Under the pieces are notes generated by a model that was given only the letters and a program-made list of their open reading frames with translations, ran no database searches and had not been told where the DNA came from. DNA of 64,000 nucleotides from Propionispira raffinosivorans DSM 20765 (lineage in GTDB: Bacteria; Bacillota; Negativicutes; Selenomonadales; Selenomonadaceae): the NCBI RefSeq assembly GCF_000381065.1, contig NZ_KB905846.1, positions 1 to 64,000 on the forward strand, in the 5' to 3' direction. Shown here in pieces: positions 16,095-25,433 of the stretch. Position 1 is the stretch's first letter; the number at the start of each line of letters is the position of its first letter. The position numbers and the translations under genes were made by a program.

Positions 16095-17480
16095 TCAAGG
16101 ATTTTCGGGTATTTTTCGTTGTAGCAACGTAATACTCTCCACATGACTCGTCTGGGCAAACATGTCTACCGGCTGTACTTCTACTGCCTTATAACCAAGT
16201 TCATCTAAAATAGCCACGTCGCGAGCGAGTGAGGCTGGGTTACAGGAAACATAGACAATACGATCTGGATTCATCTGAGCGAAGATTTCCAGTACATTTT
16301 GTTCGCAACCCACACGAGGTGGATCGACTACAATAACGTCTGGAGTTACGCCTCTTTTATGCAGATCAGGCATTAAGACAGTTGCATCACCAACAATGAA
16401 TTTAACATTGTCAATGTTATTGTTTTTCGCATTTTTATTCGCATCACGAATTGCCTGCGCAACGATTTCAATACCAATTACTTTTTTCGCATGTTTTGCT
16501 AAAAAGAGAGTAATGGTACCTGTACCACAATATGCATCAAGAACGGTTTCCACACCTGTAAGCTTCGCATATTCTAATGTTTTATTATAAAGAACTTCGG
16601 CCTGCTTGGTATTTACCTGGAAAAATGAGCGCGCCGAAATCATGAAATCAAAATCACCGATTTTGTCCGTAATGGTTGCTTTGCCCCAAAGTTTTTTCGT
16701 CTGCTCTCCAAGAACCACATTGGTATCATTTGGATTGCTGTTTTGCATAACACTTACCAGATTTGGTATGCGTTTTTCCAAAAGTTTAACAAACTGATCT
16801 GCTTTTGGCAGTACTTTCGTTGTAATAACGAGTACGACCATAACTTCACCACTGGCAGTACCTACTCTGCCGACTACATGGCGCAAAACACCTTTTTGCA
16901 ACGTTTCATCATAAACACTAATATCAAGTTCTTTTATGATATCCCGAACTACATTAGCAATTTTATTGTTTGCTTCATCTTGAATCAGGCAGTTTTTGGT
17001 ATCAACAATTGTATGTGAGCCTTGAGCAAAACAACCGACAATAACTTTATCATCTTTTTTACCGATTGGAAATTGCATTTTATTGCGATAATTCCAAGGA
17101 TTTTCCGCACCTAAAGTTGGATGGATCAAAATTTCCGACTGCTTACCAATATGTTTCAAAGCGTCTACAACCTGCTGATGTTTTATATCAAGTTGTCCCT
17201 GATAATCAATGTGCTGGATTTGACAGCCACCACATGCATCATAAATCGCACATTTTGCCGCCACACGCTGAGGACTTGCCGTAATTATCTTTTTGATATT
17301 TCCTTTGGCATAACTTTTTTTCACTTCAGTAATTACGACTTCTACGGTTTCACCGATCAAAGCATATGGCACAAAAACAGTAAAATCTTCATATTTTCCG
17401 ACACCTTCACAGCTATGCCCCATACTTACGATATCAATTGTATATTTTTTCCCTCTGTTTACTGGTATTTCTTTTTTCAA
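16095..17480 (-). CDS. rlmD: 23S rRNA (uracil-5-)-methyltransferase RlmD/RumA type
   Basis: A 461-residue S-adenosylmethionine enzyme that methylates a uracil of 23S rRNA. It has an N-terminal TRAM domain (about 5-65), a Cys cluster for an iron-sulfur centre (CAIYDACGGCQ, then a later Cys), the SAM motif VLDAYCGTGTITLFL and the catalytic VSCNPASLARD. RlmC/RlmD/TrmA specificity cannot be settled by eye. It starts with TTG; a GGAG site lies about nine bases upstream and the only nearby ATG is followed by TAA. The 3' end is a known ICE integration hotspot in other Firmicutes, and the plasmid-like module begins just behind it. Confidence 0.85.
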   Translation of the reverse strand: MKKEIPVNRGKKYTIDIVSMGHSCEGVGKYEDFTVFVPYALIGETVEVVITEVKKSYAKGNIKKIITASPQRVAAKCAIYDACGGCQIQHIDYQGQLDIKHQQVVDALKHIGKQSEILIHPTLGAENPWNYRNKMQFPIGKKDDKVIVGCFAQGSHTIVDTKNCLIQDEANNKIANVVRDIIKELDISVYDETLQKGVLRHVVGRVGTASGEVMVVLVITTKVLPKADQFVKLLEKRIPNLVSVMQNSNPNDTNVVLGEQTKKLWGKATITDKIGDFDFMISARSFFQVNTKQAEVLYNKTLEYAKLTGVETVLDAYCGTGTITLFLAKHAKKVIGIEIVAQAIRDANKNAKNNNIDNVKFIVGDATVLMPDLHKRGVTPDVIVVDPPRVGCEQNVLEIFAQMNPDRIVYVSCNPASLARDVAILDELGYKAVEVQPVDMFAQTSHVESITLLQRKIPENP

Positions 17481-17515
17481 AATTTTTACTCCATTCTTGC
17501 GCCTTTATAAATATA

Positions 17516-17540
17516 AAAAGCGCGGCCGTCGCCACGCTTT
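17516..17540 (-). terminator. Terminator of the molybdenum-cofactor operon
   Basis: On the minus strand AAAGCGTGGC-GACG-GCCGCGCTTTTT forms a 10-bp stem with one wobble and ends in T. It lies between the stop of the mobA-mobB gene and the start of rlmD. Confidence 0.7.
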
Positions 17541-17722
17541 ATTCACGCATCAGGTACGTTCCATATGAATAACGAAACGCTGTCTACTTTTTATTATATC
17601 TTGTTTTGGATAGCTTGTAAATGAAGGTTTTGCCTTTTAAATGAATTTAGTTTTATATTGCCTGCCCTCTGCCCTGATATTCTGAGATAAAGCCGATTCA
17701 TTTACACTAAATATATTTTTAT

Positions 17723-18793
17723 TTAAAGCAATTTTTGAATAAACAGCGCTGTTTTTTCTGGTTCGTCGAGTGGTAATATCTTAATGTTTGTATCTGCCTG
17801 AAACTGATTGGTAAGAATCGCTGCTAAATCTTCCCTTGGCGTAATCAACTCAGTATGGATATCGCCCCGAAAAATTTCTAGTATAGGAAAGACTCCATGG
17901 TGTCGACTTTCAATCAAGATTAAATCCACAGCATCGATTTTAGCGGCTACTTCTAGTAAACTCTTTTTTTCTTGTGTCTTCGCAATAATTGCATATTGCT
18001 GCGGTGAAACAATCGCTACCACCTCGGCACCAGCCTGACTAAATTGCCAGGTATCTTTGCCCTCATGATCGAGATCAAAACCATGTCCATCACTTTTAAG
18101 AACAGCCGTGCGCAGTCCCATTTGTTTCAATAGCGGAAGAAGCTTCGTTATAAAAGTGGTTTTACCCGAGCCGGAGGTACCGGCAACAATCGAAACAATC
18201 GGTATGCGGCGTTTTCCATTCATGGCTTTGGCTTTGGCAATAACCAGTTCTTCCGGTGTATTCACATTGAAAAAGCTTCGCGAAAAATCATACAGCGGTA
18301 CCCGTTTCGTTTCGACGTTTTGCAATAACAAATCGATTTTCCGTTTACCTCGTTCGAGGAGTTGAACAATGACGGGAACACAATCTCGATGGTAAATAGC
18401 AGCTAAAGGTTGTTGATGCTCTTTGGTAAGCGGCACGATTGCCTGATTTATTCCATCCGCATAGGCTGCAAGTCCCTCTACGAAGTGAAAGTCCAGTAAT
18501 GGCATGTCACATGAGACCACTACGTAATAGGACAAGCTGCCGAAGCTCAGGCCGGCATGGATTCCACCCAGAGGTCCACAGTCAGCATAAACATCCTTAG
18601 TCAATTTGATGGGCAGCGTTTTATATTGTTCAGCCGCATCATTTGCAACGACAATGATATCCGTAAAACCATAGTCTTTTGCTTTATGAATCATATTTTC
18701 TAAAAAAGTTTGCCCCTGCCAGTTTAACCAAGTTTTATTGCGCCCCATCCGCGAACTTTTGCCACCAGCCAGAATAATAAGCCCCAGCTCCAT
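17723..18793 (-). CDS. MobA-MobB fusion, molybdopterin guanine dinucleotide synthesis
   Basis: A 356-residue fusion. Residues 1-190 are MobA, the guanylyltransferase that joins GMP to molybdopterin (LAGGKSSRMGRNK nucleotide-binding motif). Residues ~195-356 are MobB, a GTP-binding partner (VAGTSGSGKTTFITKLL Walker A). The two are separate genes in many bacteria. It is the last gene of the cofactor operon and is followed by a terminator. Its presence means that the cell makes the MGD form used by DMSO-reductase-family enzymes such as formate dehydrogenase and nitrate reductase. Confidence 0.88.
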   Translation of the reverse strand: MELGLIILAGGKSSRMGRNKTWLNWQGQTFLENMIHKAKDYGFTDIIVVANDAAEQYKTLPIKLTKDVYADCGPLGGIHAGLSFGSLSYYVVVSCDMPLLDFHFVEGLAAYADGINQAIVPLTKEHQQPLAAIYHRDCVPVIVQLLERGKRKIDLLLQNVETKRVPLYDFSRSFFNVNTPEELVIAKAKAMNGKRRIPIVSIVAGTSGSGKTTFITKLLPLLKQMGLRTAVLKSDGHGFDLDHEGKDTWQFSQAGAEVVAIVSPQQYAIIAKTQEKKSLLEVAAKIDAVDLILIESRHHGVFPILEIFRGDIHTELITPREDLAAILTNQFQADTNIKILPLDEPEKTALFIQKLL

Positions 18794-18836
18794 AAGCAGC
18801 CCTCCTTTTAAAATCGAGTGATTGCACCGACTTTAT

Positions 18837-19325
18837 TTAGACTCTGGCACATTCACTTGCTTCACCGCGTAAAATTTTGAGTCCATGCTCAATTTCCGGT
18901 AAAACAAAGCCCAAACATTCTTTGACCGCTTTCGGACTTCCCGGCAAATTTACAAGTAAGGTATTTTGACAAATTCCCGCAACAGCGCGGCTCAGCATCG
19001 CCCGTTTCGTTATCTGAAGGCTCAAATAGCGCATCGCTTCCGGAATACCGGGTACATGCCGTTCAATGACCGCGAGCGTTGCCTCCGGCGTAACGTCACG
19101 CTGCGAAAATCCCGTTCCGCCCGTTGTTAAGATCAAGGCAACATCCTGTTTGATAAGCTCCCGCATTTTGTCTGCCAATACATCTTTTTCATCCGGTAAA
19201 ATGCTCTGACTATGGATTTTGTAGCCAGCCGCCATAAGGATTTCACGGATTGTCTGCCCACTGACATCTTCTCGCTCTCCTTTAGATCCTTTGTCACTGG
19301 CTGTAATAATAGCCGCTTCAAACAT
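18837..19325 (-). CDS. mog: MogA/MoaB-type molybdopterin adenylyltransferase
   Basis: A 162-residue protein of the MoCF family. It contains ILTTGGTGFSQRDVTPEAT, the molybdopterin-binding signature, and NLPGSPKAVKE. It activates molybdopterin by adenylation before MoeA inserts molybdenum. It lies in the cofactor operon, 12 bases after the MOSC gene. Confidence 0.85.
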   Translation of the reverse strand: MFEAAIITASDKGSKGEREDVSGQTIREILMAAGYKIHSQSILPDEKDVLADKMRELIKQDVALILTTGGTGFSQRDVTPEATLAVIERHVPGIPEAMRYLSLQITKRAMLSRAVAGICQNTLLVNLPGSPKAVKECLGFVLPEIEHGLKILRGEASECARV

Positions 19326-19337
19326 AAAAAGATCCTC

Positions 19338-19772
19338 CTATTCTTCAACGACCTGTAACGTATCGCCAACTGTTATTTCACCTTCATGCAAGATTTTTGC
19401 AAAGATGCCTTCCCGCGGCATAATACAATCGCCCATTACTTTGTATATTTCACAATGTGAATGGCATTCTTTACCGATTTGCGTAACTTCCATTTCAACT
19501 TCATTGCAGCGCAAATGTGTGCCAATGGGCAATGTTTTAAAATCGATACCTGCCACAACAAGATTTTCCCCAAAAGCACCGTGACCGACCTCGGCACCTT
19601 TAGCACGAAAATCTTCTATTTTATCAAATGATAACAGGCTCACCTGACGATGCCAGTTTCCGGCATGAGCATCCCCCACCAGACCATGATCTACTTTAAA
19701 AAAACCGGTACCAATATTTTGTTTTTGTGTACCTTTTTTTTCACTCTTACATACTGCCATTACATTGCCCAT
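19338..19772 (-). CDS. MOSC-domain protein
   Basis: A 144-residue MOSC protein (GLVGDAHAGNWHRQVSLL, then GENLVV and a C-x3-C pair in GKECHSHC). MOSC domains are found at the C-terminus of Moco sulfurase and in small proteins predicted to handle sulfur or cofactor transfer. The start is at 19772, with GAGGAG nine bases upstream; the longer frame would run into moaA. The conserved Cys in GKECHSHC is present. Confidence 0.82.
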   Translation of the reverse strand: MGNVMAVCKSEKKGTQKQNIGTGFFKVDHGLVGDAHAGNWHRQVSLLSFDKIEDFRAKGAEVGHGAFGENLVVAGIDFKTLPIGTHLRCNEVEMEVTQIGKECHSHCEIYKVMGDCIMPREGIFAKILHEGEITVGDTLQVVEE

Positions 19773-19791
19773 TTTGTATCGCTCCTCTATC

Positions 19792-20772
19792 TTAACCACC
19801 AACTTGGAACATATTGCGTTCATCTCGTATTTGTGCAACACTTTCGTCATAAAAATGATGTTCCAGCGGTTTTTTGTAAATATTTTTTTTGATGACCTGC
19901 TTTACATAAGCATCATCGGCATCACTGCGCAGCATTTCTTTCAAATCAACGCCAACATTATATTGCAGGCATAACTTCATAAATCCATTGGAGGTCAATC
20001 GCACCCGATTGCATGCCTCACAAAATTTGTGATGGATCGCATCAATAAAACCAATTTTTCCTTTAAATTTCGGCAGCGAGAAATAACTTGCCGGACCATT
20101 GCCAAGCGAGCTCTGATAAGGGACCAATTCGCCATAACGATTTTGCAAAGTTTCCATAATGAAATCACGGTGAATGGCCGTATACCCTGTTATATTGCCA
20201 ATTGGCATCAATTCAATGAATCGCACGACAAGCGGATACTTTTTAGCCAGTCCGACGATTCCCGCAATTTGATTGCCATTTATTTCCATAATTGGCACAC
20301 AATTGATCTTGATATTCTTATAGCCGAGTTCCATCAACCGTTCAATGCCGGCTAATACATCCGCTAATTGGTCCCGCCGAGTCAATTCTAAAAATTTATC
20401 ACGCTGCAATGTATCCAAACTGATATTAATTCCATCAATACCCGTCTTAATCAGTTCTTCGGCCATCTGAGGCAGCAATACACCATTGGTGGTAATCGTC
20501 ACTTGTTCAATACCGTTGATTTGTTTAATTTGTTGAATTAAATGGCAAATCCCCAAACGCACCAAGGGTTCTCCTCCTGTCAACTTGATTTTCTTTATAC
20601 CGAGCTGCGCAAAAATCCGACATAAGCGAAGAATCTCTTCATAGGAAAGTAAATCCTTACAAGCCATCTGCTCGATACCATCTGCCGGCATACAATAACG
20701 ACAGCGCAGATTGCAGCGGTCCGTTACGGAAATTCTCATATAATCTATTTTACGTTTATATTGATCTAACAT
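19792..20772 (-). CDS. moaA: GTP 3',8-cyclase MoaA
   Basis: A 326-residue radical-SAM enzyme for the first step of molybdopterin synthesis. The N-terminal cluster is Cys20, Cys24, Cys27 (DRCNLRCRYC) and the SAM motif GGEPLVR is present. The C-terminal second cluster is CEACNRVRLTSNGFMKLCL. The two C-terminal glycines typical of the family are present at the very end (VGG). It lies between moaC and the MOSC gene. MoaC acts on its product. Confidence 0.92.
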   Translation of the reverse strand: MLDQYKRKIDYMRISVTDRCNLRCRYCMPADGIEQMACKDLLSYEEILRLCRIFAQLGIKKIKLTGGEPLVRLGICHLIQQIKQINGIEQVTITTNGVLLPQMAEELIKTGIDGINISLDTLQRDKFLELTRRDQLADVLAGIERLMELGYKNIKINCVPIMEINGNQIAGIVGLAKKYPLVVRFIELMPIGNITGYTAIHRDFIMETLQNRYGELVPYQSSLGNGPASYFSLPKFKGKIGFIDAIHHKFCEACNRVRLTSNGFMKLCLQYNVGVDLKEMLRSDADDAYVKQVIKKNIYKKPLEHHFYDESVAQIRDERNMFQVGG

Positions 20773-20803
20773 GATTTCACCTCAAACTTACCATCCAGTG
20801 TGC

Positions 20804-21286
20804 TTATAAATTCGGATTTACAAATTCCCCGCTTTTACCACCGGATTTTTGGACTAAACAAATGTCTTGCAGCTGCATTGTTTTATCCAACGCCTTACAC
20901 ATATCATAAATCGTTAGCAGCGTCACATTAACCGCGGTCAGTGCTTCCATCTCTACACCGGTCTGTCCGTTCACTTTAACCGTTGCGCTGGCTTCTATTG
21001 CCGACTGCTCGGGCAGCATTTTAAAATCCACCAAACATTTTGTAATCAATAGCGGATGACACATTGGAATCAATTCGCTCGTGCGTTTTGCCGCCATGAT
21101 TCCAGCGATGCGGGCAACACCAAGCACATCCCCTTTTTTGACACTGCCATCACAAATCGCCGTATAAACCGCTTCATTCACTACAATTTTACCTTGTGCG
21201 GTTGCAACCCTTGCTGTATTTTGTTTTTCACTGACATCGACCATAATAGCTTTGCCAGCCTGATCGAAATGTGTTAATCCACTCAT
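20804..21286 (-). CDS. moaC: Cyclic pyranopterin monophosphate synthase MoaC
   Basis: A 160-residue protein acting directly after MoaA. The family motifs MCHPLLIT (about 75-82), VEMEALTAV and DMCKALDK (catalytic Asp and Lys) are present. It lies between moeA and moaA in the operon. No moaD or moaE is seen in this window, so the next step must be encoded elsewhere. Confidence 0.9.
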   Translation of the reverse strand: MSGLTHFDQAGKAIMVDVSEKQNTARVATAQGKIVVNEAVYTAICDGSVKKGDVLGVARIAGIMAAKRTSELIPMCHPLLITKCLVDFKMLPEQSAIEASATVKVNGQTGVEMEALTAVNVTLLTIYDMCKALDKTMQLQDICLVQKSGGKSGEFVNPNL

Positions 21287-21301
21287 ACTTTTCTATACTC
21301 C

Positions 21302-22507
21302 TTATAATATGATAACATCAACCGACATCCCACTTTTTAAATACGGGGTGCCGCCTGGTATATCAATCATCGCATTACAGCCCACTGCCGAAAACAAGGA
21401 CCCCGATGAATGGTTCTTCGCAGGCAGGCGAACTTCAGCATCTTCATAATGGGCTCTGATAAATCTCCGCCCCTGGCTTTCTTTTATAAAATCATCCTGC
21501 AAAACAGCCTTTTGTCTTTTGTACTGCATATTCGAATTACGACTGATCTTAGCCAGCACCGGTCTAACCAAAAGTTCAAAAGTCGCAAGTGCCGCGAAAG
21601 GATTTCCCGACAAAGCGATACACAATGTATCGTTATGCACATACGATAAAATCGGCGTACCCGGTTTCATCGAAACACGCCAAAATAAACGTCTAGCCTG
21701 TAGTTTTTGAATAACAGCATGCATGATATCTTTTTTACCGACCGAAACGCCGCCTGTTGTCAAAAATAAATCCACAGTTTTGCTATGTTCTTCGATCAAG
21801 GCCGCTACCGCTGCCTCATCATCATCGGCAATTCCCAATATCAAAGGCTCCAGTCCAAGCTCCCTGAGCCTTGCCGATAAGATATATAAATTACTATTAT
21901 AAATTTTCCCCTCAGGTAAAGTCCCACCAACGTCAACTAGTTCATCACCCGTGCTGCATAAGGCCACTTTCATTTTTTTATAGACCTTAATCTGTGCATA
22001 TCCCATGCTGGCTAATGTACCAATATGAGCCGCACAAAGAATCGTGCCTTTTTTTATAAGACAGCTATTTTTCTTAATATCTTCGCCCTTAAAACAATAA
22101 TTTTCATGCTGGGACATATGGGTTGACACCGATAAAATCCCGTTTGCGACGGTTACATTCTCCTGGCGCACTACACAATCACAGCCGACTGGCATTTTAC
22201 CACCTGTCATAATATTCACGGCTTGTCCAGACTCTACTTTTCCCGAAAAAGTTTGTCCGGCACAAACTTCGCCAATGATTTTAAAAGTTGCCGCTTGACC
22301 CGGTAATACCTTATCCGTATCGGCTGCCTGAAAAGTATAACCATCAAGCGGTGACCGATCAAAGGGTGGATTGTCCATAGGAGCAAGAATATCTTCGGCA
22401 CAAACACGCTGCAAAGCATCAAGTAGAGACACCATTTCTACGGTTTGTACAGCCGCTGCTTCTTGCAGCAAAAGATCAATCGCCTGCTCTACTTCTACAC
22501 CAACCAT
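21302..22507 (-). CDS. moeA: Molybdopterin molybdenumtransferase MoeA
   Basis: A 401-residue protein of normal MoeA length that inserts molybdate into adenylated molybdopterin. Motifs seen are DNPPFDRSPLDGY, GKMPVGCDCVVRQE, STGDELVDVGGTLPEGKIYNSN and TTGGVSVGKKD. I chose the ATG at 22507 because AAAGGGG lies about nine bases upstream; a TTG directly before it is a less likely start. It begins right at the stop of the upstream MoeA-like gene. Confidence 0.9.
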   Translation of the reverse strand: MVGVEVEQAIDLLLQEAAAVQTVEMVSLLDALQRVCAEDILAPMDNPPFDRSPLDGYTFQAADTDKVLPGQAATFKIIGEVCAGQTFSGKVESGQAVNIMTGGKMPVGCDCVVRQENVTVANGILSVSTHMSQHENYCFKGEDIKKNSCLIKKGTILCAAHIGTLASMGYAQIKVYKKMKVALCSTGDELVDVGGTLPEGKIYNSNLYILSARLRELGLEPLILGIADDDEAAVAALIEEHSKTVDLFLTTGGVSVGKKDIMHAVIQKLQARRLFWRVSMKPGTPILSYVHNDTLCIALSGNPFAALATFELLVRPVLAKISRNSNMQYKRQKAVLQDDFIKESQGRRFIRAHYEDAEVRLPAKNHSSGSLFSAVGCNAMIDIPGGTPYLKSGMSVDVIIL

Positions 22508-22510
22508 CAA

Positions 22511-23536
22511 CTACACCCCTTTGCAAAAACTACAAGCCGGATAGGTACAAACATCACATTCTAAACACAAACCGCCATGGCCAAGACCTGTCAGTTCTGA
22601 TTTTTTAATTTTTTCACCGGCCACAATTCGCGGAAAGACCAGATCAAAAATCGTTATTTTCGCATACATAACGCAGCCCGGCAAGCCCATTATCGGCACA
22701 TTACCATTATAATAGGCTAACAAAAACATCGCCCCAGGCAAAACCGGCACACCATAGGTTACAATCTGAGCGCCCGTATCACGAATGGCTGCTGGTGTCA
22801 TATCATCCGGATAAACACTCATTCCGCCCGTGCAAATAATCATTTCCATACCGTCGGCAATCAATTCTCTAATCGCCTGTGTAATGTTGACAGATTCATC
22901 ATTAACAATCCGATGTCCATCCATTTTCAAACCATATTGAACCAGTTTTTGCTCAATAACAGGCGTAAATGTATCTTTGATTCGATGATGAAAAACCTCG
23001 TTACCTGTCGTTACAACACCGACTTTCCATTTTTTATAGGGAAGCAGCTGCAAAATCGGTTTATCACCAGCGATTGTTTGTGCCTGCTGCATTTTATCTC
23101 GATCGATAACCAACGGTATGACTCGAGTTCCCACTAATTTATCCCCTTGTTTCACGGGAGTATTATTATGCCTGGAAGCAATGATAATTTCATCGAGATC
23201 GTTGATTTTATTCAAACGTTCCACATCAATCTTCAATATACCATCACAAGCTGCCATGAGCTCAATCTTACCTTCTTTAACTTTAGAGGGTCTCATATTG
23301 TCATTTTGACAAATCTGCCGTAAAATTTCAGCTGCTTCATTTTCATGGAGCATCATTTCGGTTTTCTCCCATATATAAAGATGGTCTTTGCCTAAAGAAA
23401 GCAACACTGGGATATCTGCCTCCTGAACCACATGACCTTTTTTAAAGCGTACATCTTTCGTTACATCTTTGATAATCTGCGTAATATCATGGCAAAGTAC
23501 CTGCCCACAAGCATCAATTGTATTAATGACTTTCAT
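22511..23536 (-). CDS. MoeA-like molybdopterin-binding protein with Cys-rich tail
   Basis: A 341-residue protein with a MoCF domain in its second half (VGVVTTGNEVF, IICTGGMSVYPDDMTP, GLPGCVMYAKITIFD). The first ~150 residues lack the MoeA linker pattern, so it belongs to the family of MoeA-like or CinA-like molybdopterin-binding proteins whose exact role is unclear. The last ~17 residues hold five Cys (C-x2-C-x2-C-x4-C-x2-C), which looks like a metal or iron-sulfur site. It is the first gene of the operon, directly behind the probable Moco riboswitch, so it should be most sensitive to cofactor level. Confidence 0.75.
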   Translation of the reverse strand: MKVINTIDACGQVLCHDITQIIKDVTKDVRFKKGHVVQEADIPVLLSLGKDHLYIWEKTEMMLHENEAAEILRQICQNDNMRPSKVKEGKIELMAACDGILKIDVERLNKINDLDEIIIASRHNNTPVKQGDKLVGTRVIPLVIDRDKMQQAQTIAGDKPILQLLPYKKWKVGVVTTGNEVFHHRIKDTFTPVIEQKLVQYGLKMDGHRIVNDESVNITQAIRELIADGMEMIICTGGMSVYPDDMTPAAIRDTGAQIVTYGVPVLPGAMFLLAYYNGNVPIMGLPGCVMYAKITIFDLVFPRIVAGEKIKKSELTGLGHGGLCLECDVCTYPACSFCKGV

Positions 23537-23568
23537 TCTATTCGTCCTCTCATAAACCAGAAATAAAC

Positions 23569-23613
23569 AAAAAGGCTGCTATTCTACACAATTGAGCATA
23601 GAAAAACAGCCTT
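23569..23613 (-). terminator. Terminator in the leader of the cofactor operon
   Basis: On the minus strand AAGGCTG...CAGCCTTTTT forms a long hairpin (arms extend through TTCTATG / TAGAA) ending in five T. It lies 33 bases before the first gene and downstream of the aptamer-like region, so it is the likely expression platform. Confidence 0.65.
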
Positions 23614-23639
23614 CACGCAGACTCCTGCTACGTAAAACG

Positions 23640-23770
23640 ATCTTTTTTTCTCCTTCTCAACTATGGAAGGCAATGAAATTTCTCTCATTACCCCGCGAAT
23701 AATCCAAAGAATTATTCAGGCTCAATATCATAGGTCCTGCCCTTAGATATTTTCGCACGGAGCATATTCA
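23640..23770 (-). promoter_or_regulatory. Probable molybdenum-cofactor (Moco) riboswitch
   Basis: The leader of the cofactor operon, read on the minus strand, contains CTCCGTGCGA, a GGACCTATG...GAGCCTG stretch, a hairpin (GGGTAATGAGAGAAATTTCATTGCC) and the tail CTTCCATAG. These fit the general build of the Moco RNA motif, and the operon is the usual target of this riboswitch. A terminator follows at once, so the cofactor would switch transcription off. The limits are approximate, and I have not folded it or matched it to a covariance model. Confidence 0.6.
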
Positions 23771-23805
23771 CTTTTTACCATATCGATCTTATCTTAATAG
23801 TTTCT

Positions 23806-23835
23806 ATTATAAAGTATAATCACAGCTAATGTCTA
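23806..23835 (-). promoter_or_regulatory. Promoter of the cofactor operon
   Basis: On the minus strand, TAGACA at 23830-23835 and TATAAT at 23806-23811 are 18 bp apart. Transcription would begin near 23799, just before the aptamer-like region. Confidence 0.6.
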
Positions 23836-23949
23836 GCCCTCTGACCAATAAATATATGCACGATAAATGAATCTTTTTTTAGAAAACTATTGCTAAATAT
23901 TTTATTTTCGACTATCGTAATCCTATACATAAAAAAGGAGTTTTTATAG

Positions 23950-25320
23950 ATGATTCGTGACATGACAATCGGGAATCCGATTAAATTAATTTTAGCATTT
24001 TCCATACCTTTACTTATTGGAAATGTTTTTCAACAATTATATAATATAGCTGACATTATCATCGTTGGTCGGACAATCGGTGTGAATGCTTTAGCTTCGG
24101 TCGGTGCAGCATCACCAATTTTCTTTTTTCTTTTAACATTAAGTAATGGTCTGACTGGCGGACTCACCGTTATTACAGCCCAAAAATTCGGGGCAAAAGA
24201 TGAATCTGGCGTCCGCCGTTCGGTAACGGTATCTATACTCATCAGTTTACTGGCAACGATTGTTGTAACTATTTTCAGTATTCTTTGTTTGAAACCCTTA
24301 CTCGCTGTAATGAACGTACCTGCTGTTCTGATTCAGGGCGCTTATGATTATATCAGCATCATAATTTACGGCTTGATTTCCATGATGGCGTATAATCTCT
24401 TATCAAGCATTATCCGTGCCTTAGGCGATAGTAAAACGCCGCTTTATTTTTTAATTTTTTCAACGTTAATCAATATTGTTCTGGCGATACTTTTTATCTG
24501 CGTATTTGGTATGGGCATTGCCGGATCGGCTATTGCCGTAATCATCGCCCAAGCTATTTCGTCGCTATGCTGCATCATTTATATTATGAAGAAATTTCCG
24601 ATTTTGCAGTTAAAACGCGAGGACTGGAAAGTTGACTACGCTTTTGCTCTACAGCATCTAAGGCTCGCACTGCCCATGGCTTTACAGTTTTCCATTATTG
24701 CCATTGGTATTTTCATTATACAAAGTGTCTGCAACAGCTTCGGTCCCAATACCATAGCCGCTTTCACCTCCGCCATTCGAATTGAACAAATTGCTACGCA
24801 GCCGATGTTATCATTTGGGATTGCCATGGCAACGTATACAGCCCAAAATTACGGTGCCCGCAAATTGGATCGTATTCGCCAAGGAGTTTTAAGCTGTTCT
24901 GGTATTTCAATTGCAATTAGTCTTTTTATGGGGTTTATAATCTATAATTTTGGTGAAACACTCATTGCAATTTTTATCAGTAATGCCGGACCCGAAGTCT
25001 TATCTATTGCGAAAACCTACCTAATGATTAGTTCAACCTGCTACTTTTTCCTCGGTCAATTATTTATCTTCCGCAATACATTGCAAGGTATGGGCGATGC
25101 AAGAATTCCTTTTATTGCTTGTATCATCGAATTGGTCCTTCGCTGTTTTTCTGCGCTGTACATTACCAATATGTTCGGTTTTTTGGGAATTTGTTATTCC
25201 AATCCAATTTCCTGGGCTGGCGCCATGTTACTCGTCACAATCAGTTATTTCCGTAAAATGAAGCAAATGAAACAAAGTCCCTACTGGCAGCCAAGCCTGC
25301 AACCACATCATGAAATATAA
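23950..25320 (+). CDS. MATE-family multidrug exporter
   Basis: A 456-residue membrane protein with about 12 hydrophobic segments and the NorM/MatE pattern (IREMTIGNP-like N-terminus, PLLIGNVFQQLYNIADIIIVGR). It belongs to the DinF/MepA-like group common in Firmicutes and should export organic cations by Na+ or H+ exchange. The start has an AAAGGAG site. It is transcribed away from the cofactor operon. Substrate cannot be predicted. Confidence 0.88.
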   Translation: MIRDMTIGNPIKLILAFSIPLLIGNVFQQLYNIADIIIVGRTIGVNALASVGAASPIFFFLLTLSNGLTGGLTVITAQKFGAKDESGVRRSVTVSILISLLATIVVTIFSILCLKPLLAVMNVPAVLIQGAYDYISIIIYGLISMMAYNLLSSIIRALGDSKTPLYFLIFSTLINIVLAILFICVFGMGIAGSAIAVIIAQAISSLCCIIYIMKKFPILQLKREDWKVDYAFALQHLRLALPMALQFSIIAIGIFIIQSVCNSFGPNTIAAFTSAIRIEQIATQPMLSFGIAMATYTAQNYGARKLDRIRQGVLSCSGISIAISLFMGFIIYNFGETLIAIFISNAGPEVLSIAKTYLMISSTCYFFLGQLFIFRNTLQGMGDARIPFIACIIELVLRCFSALYITNMFGFLGICYSNPISWAGAMLLVTISYFRKMKQMKQSPYWQPSLQPHHEI

Positions 25321-25346
25321 TCCTTTCGTTTTCGACAAATCATAAG

Positions 25347-25390
25347 CATAAACGAAGAGAATTAACAGCTGTTTATTCTCTTCGTTTATG
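25347..25390. terminator. 16-bp perfect hairpin after the MATE gene
   Basis: Arms CATAAACGAAGAGAAT and its exact reverse complement enclose a 12-nt loop. No clear T-run follows, so termination may need Rho or be weak. It separates the MATE gene from tatA. Confidence 0.5.
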
Positions 25391-25433
25391 ATACAATGTA
25401 ATAAAGACAACATGTAATTTATGGGAGGATATA

